In this document: positions 42,964-51,388 of the stretch, piece by piece
Position numbering within the stretch: the first letter of the stretch is position 1
Layout: the number at the start of each line of letters is the position of its first letter
Source: Streptomyces ardesiacus
GTDB taxonomy: Bacteria; Actinomycetota; Actinomycetes; Streptomycetales; Streptomycetaceae
Direction of reading: 5' to 3'
NCBI RefSeq assembly: GCF_003112575.1
Contig: NZ_BEWC01000001.1
Coordinates: forward strand, 1,178,001 to 1,242,000
Length of the DNA: 64,000 bases
Notes under the pieces: model-generated
Seen by the model: only the letters and a program-made list of their open reading frames with translations
Databases searched by the model: none
Told to the model about the DNA's origin: nothing
Translations under genes and position numbers: made by a program

Positions 42964-44664
42964 GTGCGCACAGCAAGACGCGATACACCCGCACCCCGGG
43001 CACTCTCCGCCCGCCTGCTGACCGGGCTCGCCCTGATCGGGCTGGTGGTCGCCGGCGCCCTCCTCCCGGGGGCGGCCGTGGCCCAGTCGCCCGGAGCCCG
43101 GGCCGGCGTCCAGTCGCCCGGCGCGCAGGCGGTGGGCCTGCACATCGGCGGGGGCCGGCTGCTGGAGGGCAACGGCAACGACTTCGTCATGCGCGGGGTC
43201 AACCACGCGCACACCTGGTACCCCGGCGAAACGCAGTCGCTCGCGGACATCAAGGCGTTGGGTGCCAACAGCGTCAGGGTCGTCCTGTCGGACGGACACC
43301 GCTGGAGCGAGAACGGCCCCGAGGACGTGGCCGCCGTCATCGAGCAGTGCAAGGCCAACCGGCTGATCTGCGTCCTGGAGGTGCACGACACCACCGGATA
43401 CGGCGAGGACGCCGCGGCCGGCACCCTCGACCACGCCGCCGACTACTGGATCGGCCTCAAGGACGTGCTGGCCGGCCAGGAGGACTACGTCGTCGTCAAC
43501 ATCGGCAACGAGCCCTGGGGCAACACCGACCCCGCCGGCTGGACCGAACCGACCGTCGCCGCGGTCAAGAAGCTGCGCGCCGCCGGACTCCAGCACACGC
43601 TCATGGTGGACGCGCCCAACTGGGGCCAGGACTGGCAGGGCGTCATGCGCGCCAACGCCCGGACCGTCCACGACGCGGACCCCACCGGCAACCTGATCTT
43701 CTCCATCCACATGTACAGCGTCTTCGACACCGCCCAGGAGATCACCGACTACCTGAACGCGTTCGTCGACGCCGGACTGCCCATTGTCGTCGGCGAGTTC
43801 GGCGGCCCCGCCGACCAGTACGGCGACCCCGACGAGGACACCGTGACGGCCACCGCCGAGCAGCTCGGACTCGGCTACCTGGCCTGGTCCTGGAGCGGCA
43901 ACACCGACCCGGTCCTCGACCTGGCGATCGACTTCGACCCGAGCCGGCTCAGCGACTGGGGCGAACGCATCTTCCACGGCGTCAACGGCATCGCCCAGAC
44001 CTCGAAGGAGGCCACCGTCTACGGCGACGGTGCCCCGGACGACACCCAGGCCCCCACGGCCCCCGGCACCCCGGCCGTCACCGCGGTCACGGACACCTCC
44101 GTCACACTCGGCTGGACCGCCGCCACCGACGACACCGCGGTCACCGGTTACGACGTCGTCCGGCTCCGCGACGGCACCGAGACCCAGGTCGCCTCCTCGA
44201 CGACCACTACCGCCACCGTGAGCGGTCTCACCGCCGCCACCCCGTACACCTTCGCCGTCTACGCCCGTGACGCCGCGGGCAACCGCTCCGCCCGCTCCGC
44301 CGCCGTGGAGGTCACCACCGAGGAGGGCGGCGGCACTCCGGGCGGTGCCTGCGCCGTCGGGTACCGCGTCGTGGGGGAGTGGCCCGGCGGCTTCCAGGGC
44401 GAGATCGCCGTCCGCAACACCGCGGGCACCGCCGTCGGCCCGTGGACGCTCGCCTTCGCCTTCGCCGACGGCCAGACCCTCACGAACATGTGGGGCGGCA
44501 CCGCCACCCAGAACGCCGGCGCGGTGAGCGTCGCCCCGGCCTCCTACACCTCCACCATCCCCGCCGGCGGCACGGTCACCCTCGGCTTCACGGCGCACAA
44601 GGGTGCCGTCAACACCGCCCCGAGCGCGTTCAGCCTCAACGGCACCTCCTGCGCCACGACGTAG
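42964..44664 (+). CDS. manA: secreted GH5 endo-beta-mannanase with FN3 and CBM2 domains
   Basis: A 566-aa exported enzyme starting at a GTG with GGAG upstream. It has a signal peptide (about 1-40, hydrophobic core LTGLALIGLVVAGALLPG). The GH5 subfamily-8-like domain (about 55-345) has the Streptomyces mannanase pattern LLEGNGNDFVMRGVNHAHTW and the acid/base Glu in VNIGNEPWG. The nucleophile Glu is in IVVGEFGGP. An FN3 module (about 360-450) and a carbohydrate-binding CBM2 (about 460-566, CAVGYRVVGEWPGGFQGEI, cellulose/chitin-type) follow. It hydrolyses beta-1,4-mannan in plant cell walls; control by the CebR-type box links it to cellulose use. Confidence 0.92.
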   Translation: MRTARRDTPAPRALSARLLTGLALIGLVVAGALLPGAAVAQSPGARAGVQSPGAQAVGLHIGGGRLLEGNGNDFVMRGVNHAHTWYPGETQSLADIKALGANSVRVVLSDGHRWSENGPEDVAAVIEQCKANRLICVLEVHDTTGYGEDAAAGTLDHAADYWIGLKDVLAGQEDYVVVNIGNEPWGNTDPAGWTEPTVAAVKKLRAAGLQHTLMVDAPNWGQDWQGVMRANARTVHDADPTGNLIFSIHMYSVFDTAQEITDYLNAFVDAGLPIVVGEFGGPADQYGDPDEDTVTATAEQLGLGYLAWSWSGNTDPVLDLAIDFDPSRLSDWGERIFHGVNGIAQTSKEATVYGDGAPDDTQAPTAPGTPAVTAVTDTSVTLGWTAATDDTAVTGYDVVRLRDGTETQVASSTTTTATVSGLTAATPYTFAVYARDAAGNRSARSAAVEVTTEEGGGTPGGACAVGYRVVGEWPGGFQGEIAVRNTAGTAVGPWTLAFAFADGQTLTNMWGGTATQNAGAVSVAPASYTSTIPAGGTVTLGFTAHKGAVNTAPSAFSLNGTSCATT

Positions 44665-44688
44665 GGCCGGGGGCGGGGGTGAGGAACG

Positions 44689-45264
44689 TCACCACGACAC
44701 CTCGCGGACGTCGGCCCGGCTCTGCGGCTGGGTCGTCGCGGTGATCTCCGAGCGGTGACGGCTCGCGGCGAAGGTCACCTTCAGCGTCTGCGGCGCGCTC
44801 TGCTCCGTACTCACCGTGAAGCCCTGGTTGGGCACCGCCGAGATCAGGCACACCCCGCCGCCGCCGAACCGCACGGTCGCCTTGCCGCCCTCGGACGGCA
44901 CCGTGTACACACCCGCCCCGCCCTCCTCGCACCCCGGGTCGCCCCCGGCCGCGGGGGGCCGCGGGGCGGTGGTGCGGGGGCTCGGCGTCGGTGTGGGAGC
45001 CGGTGGCGACGCGGACGGCTCCCGGCTGGTGCGGGCCGGCGCCGGGCTCGGCGCCCGGCGGGTGGGCGACGGGCCGGGCGTGGCCGTCACGGTCTTGGAC
45101 ACGGTCGGCCGGGGCGGGTCCGGCAGCTCCTTCGGCGCCGTCTGCGCGACCGGCGCGGTCGGCCGGGTCGAGCCCACCACGAAGTGGATCGTGATGATGA
45201 CGGCCGTGACACTGGCCGCCGTGCAGGACAGCCAGATGAGCAGGTAGCGCAGGAGGCGGGACAC
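44689..45264 (-). CDS. proline-rich single-pass membrane/secreted hypothetical protein
   Basis: A 191-aa protein starting at a GTG. One N-terminal TM/signal anchor (about 5-32, LLIWLSCTAASVTAVIITIHFVV) is followed by a Pro/Thr/Ser-rich region (about 35-105) and a C-terminal soluble part (about 110-191) with two Cys (GDPGCEEGG, GGGVCLISAVPNQ) and beta-like segments. No family recognised. It is divergent from the response regulator with a 36-nt gap, so it may be a target or sensor partner of the two-component system. Confidence 0.75.
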   Translation of the reverse strand: MSRLLRYLLIWLSCTAASVTAVIITIHFVVGSTRPTAPVAQTAPKELPDPPRPTVSKTVTATPGPSPTRRAPSPAPARTSREPSASPPAPTPTPSPRTTAPRPPAAGGDPGCEEGGAGVYTVPSEGGKATVRFGGGGVCLISAVPNQGFTVSTEQSAPQTLKVTFAASRHRSEITATTQPQSRADVREVSW

Positions 45265-45300
45265 GACACCATAGTGACGGACCGGCTAACGTGCCTGCCC

Positions 45301-45990
45301 ATGGCCTCCGTACTTGTCGTCGAGGACGACCCTGTGATCCGGGCCGCGCTGATCGAGGTCCTCACCGGACACGGCTACGCGGTGAAGACCGCACACCAGG
45401 GTTTCGAGGCGCTGCGCGACATCACCCAGAGCCCGCCCGACATCGTCGTGCTCGACCTCGGGCTGCCCGACCTCGACGGGCTCGACGTGCTGCGGATGAT
45501 CCGCGGCATATCCCGCGTCCCGGTGCTGGTCGCCACCGCCCGGGACGAGGAGACCGAGATCATCAGGCTGCTCAACGCCGGGGCCGACGACTACCTGGTG
45601 AAGCCGTTCTCCGGCGGCCAGCTCGCGGCCCGGCTCGCCGCCGTACTGCGCCGTTCCGCGCCCGCCGGCCCGCGGACCGCGCGCCCGCCCGTCCTCCAGG
45701 TCGCCGACCTGCGCATCGACCCCACCGCGCGCACCGCCCACCTCGCCGGCCGCGAACTTCCCCTCACCCGGCGCGAGTTCGACCTCCTCGCCTACCTGGC
45801 CGCCCACGCCGACCAGGTCATCTCGCGCCGGCGCATCCTCACCGAGGTGTGGCAGCAGCCGTACGTGGAGGACCAGACGGTGGACGTCCACCTCTCCGCG
45901 CTCCGCCGCAAGATGGGGGAGAAGGCGCGCAAGTCCCGCTACCTCCACACCGTGCGGGGCATCGGCATCAAGCTGGTCAGCGCGCCGTGA
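45301..45990 (+). CDS. OmpR/PhoB-family response regulator
   Basis: A 229-aa regulator. The receiver domain has the acidic pair VVEDDP, phospho-acceptor Asp52 (VVLDLGLPD) and Lys in YLVKPF. The C-terminal winged HTH (about 135-229) has LTRREFDLLAYLAAHADQVISRRRILTEVW and the VDVHLSALRRKMG recognition helix. Its stop overlaps the GTG of the histidine kinase (GTGA), so they are coupled. Confidence 0.93.
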   Translation: MASVLVVEDDPVIRAALIEVLTGHGYAVKTAHQGFEALRDITQSPPDIVVLDLGLPDLDGLDVLRMIRGISRVPVLVATARDEETEIIRLLNAGADDYLVKPFSGGQLAARLAAVLRRSAPAGPRTARPPVLQVADLRIDPTARTAHLAGRELPLTRREFDLLAYLAAHADQVISRRRILTEVWQQPYVEDQTVDVHLSALRRKMGEKARKSRYLHTVRGIGIKLVSAP

Positions 45991-47309
45991 GACGTGCCCT
46001 CGCCGGGATCGCCCTGGCCGTCACCTCCATGGTGGCGCTCTCGTTCCTCATCCCGCTCGCCCTCCTCGTCCGCGAACAGGCCCGCGACCGGGTCACCACC
46101 GCCGCCGAGCAGCGCGCCGCGGCCCTCTCCCCGGTGCTCGCCCTCACCACCCGGCGCGCCGACGTCCAGCAGGCCGTCGCGGAACTCGGCTCCATGGACC
46201 AGCTGGCCGTGCGGCTGCCCGACGGCGGTCTCGTCGGCAGCCCGCACGCCCCCGACGAGGCGCTCGACCGGGCCGTACGGGGGCGCGAGACCCTCGCCGT
46301 CGACACCCCGGACGGCTGGGCGTACCTCCAGCCCGTCGTCCTGCGGGGCGAGCGGGTCGCGGTCGTCGAGGCGTACGTGCCCGCCGCCGACCTCACCCGG
46401 GGCGTCGCGGCCTCGTGGGGCGTGATGGCCCTGCTCGCCGTCGGCCTGGTGAGCGGCTCGGTGCTGGTCGCCGACCGGCTCGGCGCCCGGGTGGTGCGCT
46501 CCTCCCGGAGCCTCAAGCGCGCCTCGCTCGCCCTCGGCTCCGGCGACCTCGGCGTCCGGGTGGCACCGGACGGCCCGCCCGAGCTGCAGGAGGCCGGAGC
46601 GGCGTTCAACACCATGGCGGACCGGGTCGTCGACCTGCTGGCCGTCGAACGCGAACTGGTCGCCGACCTCTCGCACCGGCTGCGCACCCCGCTGACCGCC
46701 CTCTACCTGGAGGCCGACCGGATGGGCGCGACGCCCAGCGCGCGCCGGGTCACGGAGGCGGCGGGGCAGCTCGAACGCGAGCTGGACTCGATCATCGCGG
46801 CGGCGCGCACCCCGTTGGCGTCGGCGCAGCTCGCCGGGGCCGGGGCGGGCACGGCGAAGCCCTGCGACGTCGCCGAGGTGGTCGCCATGCGCCTCGACTT
46901 CTGGTCGGTCCTCGCCACCCAGCAGGAGCGGCCCTTCGAGCGCTCCCTCACCCCGCGCCCGACCCCCGTGGCCTTCCCCGAGGACGACCTCGCGGCCGTC
47001 GTCGACGCCCTGATCGGCAACGTCTTCCGGCACACCCCGCAGGGCACCCGCTTCCTCGTCCGCGTGGAGCGGCGGGAGAGGCACGTGCTCCTCACGGTCG
47101 ACGACGCCGGGCCGGGCGTGGCGGATCCCGGGGCGGCCCTCACCCGGGGCGTCAGCGTCGGCGGATCCACCGGGCTCGGCCTGGACATCGTGGCCCGGGC
47201 GGCCCGTACGGCGGACGGCGAACTGGTGATCACCCGTGCGCCGCTCGGGGGCGCGCGGGTGGCGGTGTCGTTCGCGCTGGCGGACACGGGCGGCGCCGCG
47301 CAGCGGTGA
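45987..47309 (+). CDS. two-component sensor histidine kinase
   Basis: A 440-aa kinase. TM1 (about 5-28) and TM2 (about 150-175) flank an extracytoplasmic sensor of about 120 residues. The HAMP linker is followed by the H box DLSHRLRTPLTALYLE. The ATPase N box is ALIGNVFRHTPQGT and the G boxes are DDAGPGVADP and GSTGLGLDIVARAA. It presumably phosphorylates the co-encoded regulator; ligand unknown. Convergent with the CAP-domain gene. Confidence 0.92.
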   Translation: MRRALAGIALAVTSMVALSFLIPLALLVREQARDRVTTAAEQRAAALSPVLALTTRRADVQQAVAELGSMDQLAVRLPDGGLVGSPHAPDEALDRAVRGRETLAVDTPDGWAYLQPVVLRGERVAVVEAYVPAADLTRGVAASWGVMALLAVGLVSGSVLVADRLGARVVRSSRSLKRASLALGSGDLGVRVAPDGPPELQEAGAAFNTMADRVVDLLAVERELVADLSHRLRTPLTALYLEADRMGATPSARRVTEAAGQLERELDSIIAAARTPLASAQLAGAGAGTAKPCDVAEVVAMRLDFWSVLATQQERPFERSLTPRPTPVAFPEDDLAAVVDALIGNVFRHTPQGTRFLVRVERRERHVLLTVDDAGPGVADPGAALTRGVSVGGSTGLGLDIVARAARTADGELVITRAPLGGARVAVSFALADTGGAAQR

Positions 47310-47324
47310 GGGGCCGACGAGGAC

Positions 47325-48218
47325 TCAGCGGCCGGTGCCGAAGTCCTGGGTCCACCAGGGGCCGCCGTCGCCGAAGTGCACGCCGACGCCCAGTTCCTTG
47401 AAGGAGCAGTTGAGTATGTTCGCGCGGTGGCCGGGACTGTTCATCCAGGAGTCCATCACCGAGGCGGCGTCCGCCTGGCCCCGCGCTATGTTCTCGCCCA
47501 ACGTCGACCACTGGTAGCCGGCGGCCTCGACCCGGCTCGCCATGGTGGAGCCGTCGGGGCCCGTGTGGGACATCACGCCGCTGCTCGCCATGACGTCGCT
47601 GTAGTCGTCCGCGGCCCGCGTGAGCCTGTCGTTCGCGGTGACCGGAGAGCAGCCCGCCGCGGCCCGCTCCTCGTTCACCAGCGCGAGGACCTGGGCCTCC
47701 GCCCCGCCGCTCGCACCGGAGCCCGAGCCGGATCCGGAACCCGAGCCCGATCCGGAACCCGCCCCGGAGCCCGAGTCCGCCCCCGAGCCGCCGCCACTGC
47801 CCGACCGGCTGCCGCCCGAGCCGCCGGCGCTCTTCCTGGTGGCCTCGACCGGGGCCTTGGAGACCGGTGCCGGGGCCTCGGCGGTGCCGGCCGTCGGGCT
47901 CGCCGACTTCTCCGGCTCCTTCTTCGGCCCCGTACTCCCGCTCGGGGACGCGCTCGCCGTGACGCTCGGGCTCGCCGACGCGGACGCGAGCGGCGCCGCA
48001 CCGCCCGCCGCGTCCTCGGCGTTCGGCGCCCGGTCGGCCGCGGACGCGACCCGGTCCGAGGCACCGCCGTCGTCGTCGCCGTCGGTGACGGCCAGCGTGA
48101 TCCCGACGCCCGCCGTCAGGGCGACGGCGCCGAGGGCCAGCGCACCGCCGCGGGTCCTGAGCCCGCCACGGGGACGGGCGTGGGAGCGGGACGGGCGAGC
48201 GGCTCGGCGGGAACCCAT
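47325..48218 (-). CDS. secreted CAP-domain (SCP/PR-1-like) protein with Gly-Ser linker
   Basis: A 297-aa protein. The basic N terminus and hydrophobic segment (about 26-46, GALALGAVALTAGVGITLAV) act as signal or anchor. A Ser/Ala/Pro-rich stretch and a Gly-Ser repeat (about 130-172, encoded by 12-bp DNA repeats) form a spacer. The CAP domain (about 175-297) has ALVNEERAAAGCSPV, GVMSHTGPDG, GENIARGQADA and NSPGHRANILN, matching the bacterial YkwD-like set; the typical His-Glu pair is present. Function of bacterial CAP proteins is poorly known. Confidence 0.9.
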   Translation of the reverse strand: MGSRRAARPSRSHARPRGGLRTRGGALALGAVALTAGVGITLAVTDGDDDGGASDRVASAADRAPNAEDAAGGAAPLASASASPSVTASASPSGSTGPKKEPEKSASPTAGTAEAPAPVSKAPVEATRKSAGGSGGSRSGSGGGSGADSGSGAGSGSGSGSGSGSGSGASGGAEAQVLALVNEERAAAGCSPVTANDRLTRAADDYSDVMASSGVMSHTGPDGSTMASRVEAAGYQWSTLGENIARGQADAASVMDSWMNSPGHRANILNCSFKELGVGVHFGDGGPWWTQDFGTGR

Positions 48219-48677
48219 GGGCAGGACACCTCGGCTTGTCGGTCGGCTGACGGAGCCCCCCGTACCCGGTGGACGCGAGCGCGCCCACCGGGACCGTGGG
48301 GGGTGTGCGAGAGCCTAGGACCCGCCCGGCGGGGAAACGGCCGTTCGAAGGTCATCTTCAGAAAGCCTTAAAGGAGCCGCCAAAGTCCGTTGAGGAACCG
48401 CGGCGCCCCCACCCGCCCCTTACGCACCCGCCGCCCGCCACCCTCGGTCCGCGACGGGGCGCTTCACAGTGAAAGGCGGACACGGGTGTCCACCGGCCCC
48501 CCTGGCGTGCCCCCGACGCTCCGCCGTCACTCCCGGCCCGGCGATTGCCGCGCCGGACGGCCGGACAGCCTGTCGGCGTGCAACCGGCAGGTCGCCGGGC
48601 ACCGCAGGCGCGCCCGGGCCACCGGGTCCTCCCGCCCACCCCGGGCGCGCCGTGCACGGACCGAGGAGGAACCGGAC
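48219..48677. other. 459-nt divergent region before the ACP gene
   Basis: Contains an AT-richer patch (AAGCCTTAAAGGAG, about 48364-48377) and a short hairpin (GGACAC-GG-GTGTCC, 48478-48491). A strong ribosome-binding site GAGGAGGA lies at 48663-48670. Short open frames across it look like GC-bias shadows. No promoter can be placed with confidence. Confidence 0.5.
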
Positions 48678-48956
48678 ATGCCGTCCACCGCTGACGAACG
48701 ACAGTTGCTCGACGAAGTGCGGGACCTGCTGGCCGCCACGGTCGAGGACCTGGCCGTGGAGGAGATCGACCCCGACTCCTCCCTCCAGGACGACCTGGGC
48801 GTCGACTCGCTGGCCAGACTGGAGCTGGTCGCCGCGATCGAGGACCGCTGGCAGATCGAGGTGCCGCAGGAACAGGCGGAGCGGCTCACGACGGTGCGGC
48901 AGATCGCGGCCCACCTCGCCGAAGCCGTCGACGTCCCCGCGGGCGGCACCGCGTGA
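48678..48956 (+). CDS. acyl carrier protein
   Basis: A 92-aa ACP. The phosphopantetheine site is Ser44 in DLGVDSLARLELVAAIE, with helix 1 (LLDEVRDLLAATVEDL) and helix 4 (TTVRQIAAHLAEAV) as in type II carriers. It has GAGGAGGA 7 nt upstream. Its stop overlaps the KAS GTG. First gene of an ACP-KAS-AT set that is separate from a complete type II fatty acid synthase. Confidence 0.93.
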   Translation: MPSTADERQLLDEVRDLLAATVEDLAVEEIDPDSSLQDDLGVDSLARLELVAAIEDRWQIEVPQEQAERLTTVRQIAAHLAEAVDVPAGGTA

Positions 48957-50239
48957 GCCCACGGCACGCGGCCGACCCCGCCCCCGAGGACCGGGCCGCC
49001 GTCGTCACGGGACTGGGTCTGACCACCGCGCTGGGCGGCGACGTGCCCACCACCTGGCGGGCCCTGCTGGACGGCGTGTGCGGTGTCGAGCGGGTCGACT
49101 TCGCGGAGCCGGACGGGCCCGCGCAGGTGTACCTCGCCGCCCCCGCCGCGGTCGACCCCGCGACCGCGCTGCCGTCGGCCAAGGCCGCGCACTGCGACCG
49201 CGCGGCGCAGTTCGCCCTCGTCGCCGCCCGGGAGGCCGTCCACGACGCCGGGTTCCCCGACGTGGCGGCGCTCTCGGCGGACGGCTCGCGGGTGGCCGTG
49301 ATCGTCGGGGTCGGACTGGGCGGGCTCACCAGCATCCTGGAGCAGAACCGCAGGCTGGAGACCCGGGGCCCGGGGCGGGTGAGCCCGCGCACCATCCCGG
49401 TCATGCTGCCCAACCACCCGGCCGCCGAGGTGGGACTGATGGTGGGCGCGAAGGCCGGGGTGCACACCCCGGTCAGCGCCTGCGCCTCGGGGGCCGAGGC
49501 CCTCGCCCAGGCCCTCGGCATGATCCGGGACGGCCGTGCCGACATCGTGGTCGCCGGGGGTGCCGAGGCCGCGCTGCACCCGCTGGCCCTGGCTGGGTTC
49601 GCCCGGCTGAGGGCCCTCTCCCGGCGTCACGACGACCCCAAGGGGGCGTCCAGGCCCTTCGACGCCGACCGGGACGGCTTCGTGATGGGGGAGGGCGCCG
49701 GCATGCTCGTCGTCGAGAGCGCCCGGCACGCCGCGGCCCGCGGTGCCCGCGTCCACGGCCGGCTGACCGGAGCGGGCATCACCAACGACAGCCACCACGT
49801 GGCGCAGCCCGCGCCCGGCGGCACGGGCTGCGCCGCCGCCGTCGACGCAGCGCTCCACGACGCCGGACTCCGCCCGGGGCAGATCCGGCACGTCAACGCC
49901 CATGCCACCTCCACGCCGCTCGGCGACCTCGGTGAGGCCCAGGCCCTGCACAGCGTCTTCGCCGAAGGACTCGACGACATCGCGGTCAGCGCCACCAAGG
50001 CCGCCTTCGGGCACACCCTCGGCGCCGCCGGAGCCATCGAGGCCGTCCTCACCGTCCTCGCCCTGCGGGAGAGAACCGCGCCGCCCGCCTGCAGCCTCGA
50101 ACGGGTGGACCCCGAGATCGGCCTGAACGTCGTCGGCCGCAGCCCCGCGGCGCTGGCCCCGGGGCCCCTCGCGGCCGTCACCACCAGCATGGGGTTCGGC
50201 GGGCACAACGTCGCGCTCGCCTTCGCCGACGCCTCATGA
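48953..50239 (+). CDS. beta-ketoacyl-ACP synthase, FabF/KAS II type
   Basis: A 428-aa condensing enzyme. The Cys-His-His triad is Cys177 (SACASGAEA), His in NAHATSTPLGD and His in KAAFGHTLGAAGA; the glycine-rich GFGGHN end is normal. KAS enzymes of this type extend acyl-ACP with malonyl-ACP. Its neighbours suggest a dedicated short pathway rather than housekeeping fatty acid synthesis. The start (GTG) overlaps the ACP stop and the stop overlaps the acyltransferase ATG (ATGA). Confidence 0.93.
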   Translation: MSPRHAADPAPEDRAAVVTGLGLTTALGGDVPTTWRALLDGVCGVERVDFAEPDGPAQVYLAAPAAVDPATALPSAKAAHCDRAAQFALVAAREAVHDAGFPDVAALSADGSRVAVIVGVGLGGLTSILEQNRRLETRGPGRVSPRTIPVMLPNHPAAEVGLMVGAKAGVHTPVSACASGAEALAQALGMIRDGRADIVVAGGAEAALHPLALAGFARLRALSRRHDDPKGASRPFDADRDGFVMGEGAGMLVVESARHAAARGARVHGRLTGAGITNDSHHVAQPAPGGTGCAAAVDAALHDAGLRPGQIRHVNAHATSTPLGDLGEAQALHSVFAEGLDDIAVSATKAAFGHTLGAAGAIEAVLTVLALRERTAPPACSLERVDPEIGLNVVGRSPAALAPGPLAAVTTSMGFGGHNVALAFADAS

Positions 50240-51237
50240 GCAACGACCCGGCGGCCCCGGCCGGCGGCACACCGCGCACCGTGCTGATGTGCCCCGGCCA
50301 GGGGGCCTACCTTCCCGGCGCCCTGCGACACCTCGGCGAAGTCCCCTGCGTCGCACGGGTGCTGCGGGCGGTGGACACCCACAGCACCGCGCTCGGCGGC
50401 CCCCGCACCCCCGTCGGCCGCCTCCTCACCGACCCCGCGGCACCCGACCCCGACCGGCTCGTGCGCACCGACCCCCTCGGCTTCGACCTGGCCACCTACG
50501 CCGCCGTGGTCGCCTCCGCCACCCTCCTGCTCGACCTCGCCGCCTCACCCGTCCACGCGGTGCTCGGCCACAGCGTGGGCGACCTCGCCGCGCTCACCGT
50601 GGCCGAGGTCATCACCCTCGAACAAGGGGTCCGGCTGCTGCACGTCCGCGACCGGATGCTGCGCGAGGCCGCGCTGCCCGCGGCGGGCCTGCTGGCCACC
50701 GACCTGACCGACGAGCAGGCGACGGACCTGCTGCGCGCCGAGAACCTGCCGCAGGTGCGCATCGCCGCCCGCAACGCCCCCGGCCAGACCGTCCTGGCCG
50801 GTCCCGACGAGCAGTTGGCCGCCCTGAGGAGCACCATTCGGGCGCTCGGCCGCCGTGCCACCCCGCTCACCAGCCGCACCGCCTACCACCACCCCCTGCT
50901 CACCGGGGTCCACCGGGTCTTCCGGCGCCTCCTGCGCGCCCAGCGCGTCGCCCCGCCCACGCTCGCCGTCTACAGCGCCACCACGGCCGGACCCGCCCGC
51001 ACCCCGGCCCACCTGCGCACCGTGGCCGCCGCCCACCTCACCGAGCCCCTCGCCCTCCACCGCACCCTGCACGCGCTGCGCCGGGCCGGTTTCACCACCT
51101 ACCTCGACAGCGGCCCCCGGGCACTGCTGAGCACCCTCGCCCGGGCCGGCCTGCCCGGCTGCACCACCGCCGCGCCCGCCCGCACCCCGGCCGGACTCGA
51201 CCGCATCCGCCACCGCCTCGCCGCGGCGCTGCGCTGA
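50236..51237 (+). CDS. acyltransferase, FabD/malonyl-CoA:ACP transacylase type
   Basis: A 333-aa acyltransferase. The nucleophile Ser113 is in LGHSVGDLAAL, the oxyanion-supporting Gln is in CPGQGAYLPG, and the catalytic His is in AYHHPLL. Malonate-type selectivity usually needs an Arg near the HSLG-type loop (here LHVRDRML); other acyl groups are possible. The ACP-KAS-AT trio lacks ketoreductase, dehydratase and enoyl reductase. The next gene, pyruvate carboxylase, follows 151 nt later. Confidence 0.9.
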   Translation: MSNDPAAPAGGTPRTVLMCPGQGAYLPGALRHLGEVPCVARVLRAVDTHSTALGGPRTPVGRLLTDPAAPDPDRLVRTDPLGFDLATYAAVVASATLLLDLAASPVHAVLGHSVGDLAALTVAEVITLEQGVRLLHVRDRMLREAALPAAGLLATDLTDEQATDLLRAENLPQVRIAARNAPGQTVLAGPDEQLAALRSTIRALGRRATPLTSRTAYHHPLLTGVHRVFRRLLRAQRVAPPTLAVYSATTAGPARTPAHLRTVAAAHLTEPLALHRTLHALRRAGFTTYLDSGPRALLSTLARAGLPGCTTAAPARTPAGLDRIRHRLAAALR

Positions 51238-51388
51238 GCGGAAGGCGTCCTTCGCCGCACGCGACCCCTTGACCCGACGGCCGCGGCACGGGTTCATGAC
51301 GGAACCGGGAGTGGCCCGGCTCACATGGCGTACCGAGGGCGGCGCCGACACCATGGTCTCGTCACCCGGCAGGCTGAAGGGATCAAGA

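Noticed and set aside
48219..48677. A 67-codon ORF on the plus strand (48269-48472)
   Set aside because: Pro/Arg-rich with no ribosome-binding site or conserved pattern; looks like a chance frame.
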